This document shows, piece by piece, positions 6,645-6,704 of a stretch of DNA of 6,704 bases. The translations under genes and the position numbers were made by a program. The stretch is from the NCBI GenBank assembly GCA_003650255.1, contig QMOP01000070.1, forward strand, positions 1-6,704, in the 5' to 3' direction. The DNA comes from Caldisericota bacterium. GTDB taxonomy: Bacteria; CG03; B21-G15. Numbering within the stretch: the first letter of the stretch is position 1; every line of letters starts with the position of its first letter. The notes beneath the pieces were generated by a model, which searched no databases, was not told the DNA's origin, and was given only the letters and a program-made list of their open reading frames with translations.

Positions 6645-6704
6645 CTATACTCCATAATAAAGATAAGAGATAAATCTGGAAATATCAGTAACTTTTTCTT
6701 TTAA
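6645..6704 (-). CDS. Possible C-terminal end of an upstream gene (partial)
   Basis: One minus-strand frame is open from the window edge for 19 codons (LKEKVTDISRFISYLYYGV) to a TAG at 6647-6645, 53 bases before nadA. It may be the end of a gene lying mostly outside the window. It is too short to assign a family, and another frame is also open over part of the stretch, so the call is weak. Confidence 0.3.
   Translation of the reverse strand, partial: LKEKVTDISRFISYLYYGV

Noticed and set aside
6593..6655. A 20-codon minus-strand frame (MEYRIILLSYLSKWENIVEY) ending one base before the nadA ATG
   Set aside because: It has no ribosome binding site, overlaps the possible upstream gene end and the candidate nadA promoter, and is short enough to arise by chance. 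A translationally coupled leader peptide cannot be excluded.

Overview
The window is AT-rich, densely packed DNA read almost entirely from the minus strand. Signal peptides, an outer-membrane barrel, a CsgG-like periplasmic domain and a FlgD-like C-terminal tail indicate a double-membrane bacterium. The combination of long propeller/PPC surface proteins, PorV-like barrels with CsgG-type domains and FlgD-like tails resembles uncultured lineages such as Elusimicrobiota, Omnitrophota, WOR-3 or Aerophobota. The phylum cannot be fixed from this sequence alone.

Layout in transcription order (right to left): possible last codons of an upstream gene (6645-6704); a short spacer with a promoter candidate placed so that the nadA transcript could begin at its own ATG; nadA, quinolinate synthase (5680-6591); a perfect sigma70-type promoter (5640-5668); a secreted multidomain protein of about 1,113 residues (2283-5624); an ATGA-overlapping gene for a PorV-like barrel fused to a CsgG/LpoB-like domain (940-2286); and, four bases later, a membrane thiol-redox protein made of a DUF1573-like domain, a thioredoxin fold and a CcdA/DsbD-like membrane region, cut by the window edge (1-935). 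No stretch over about 115 bases lacks a coding call. No tRNA, rRNA, CRISPR, insertion sequence or clear terminator was seen.

The last three genes look like one operon: an exported cargo-like protein with a beta-sandwich tail, an outer-membrane protein of the PorV type, and a redox module. In known type IX secretion a PorV barrel binds the C-terminal domain of cargo. The operon suggests, but does not prove, a related export or surface-display unit in which the barrel carries its own periplasmic domain. nadA seems to be an unrelated housekeeping neighbour with its own promoter.
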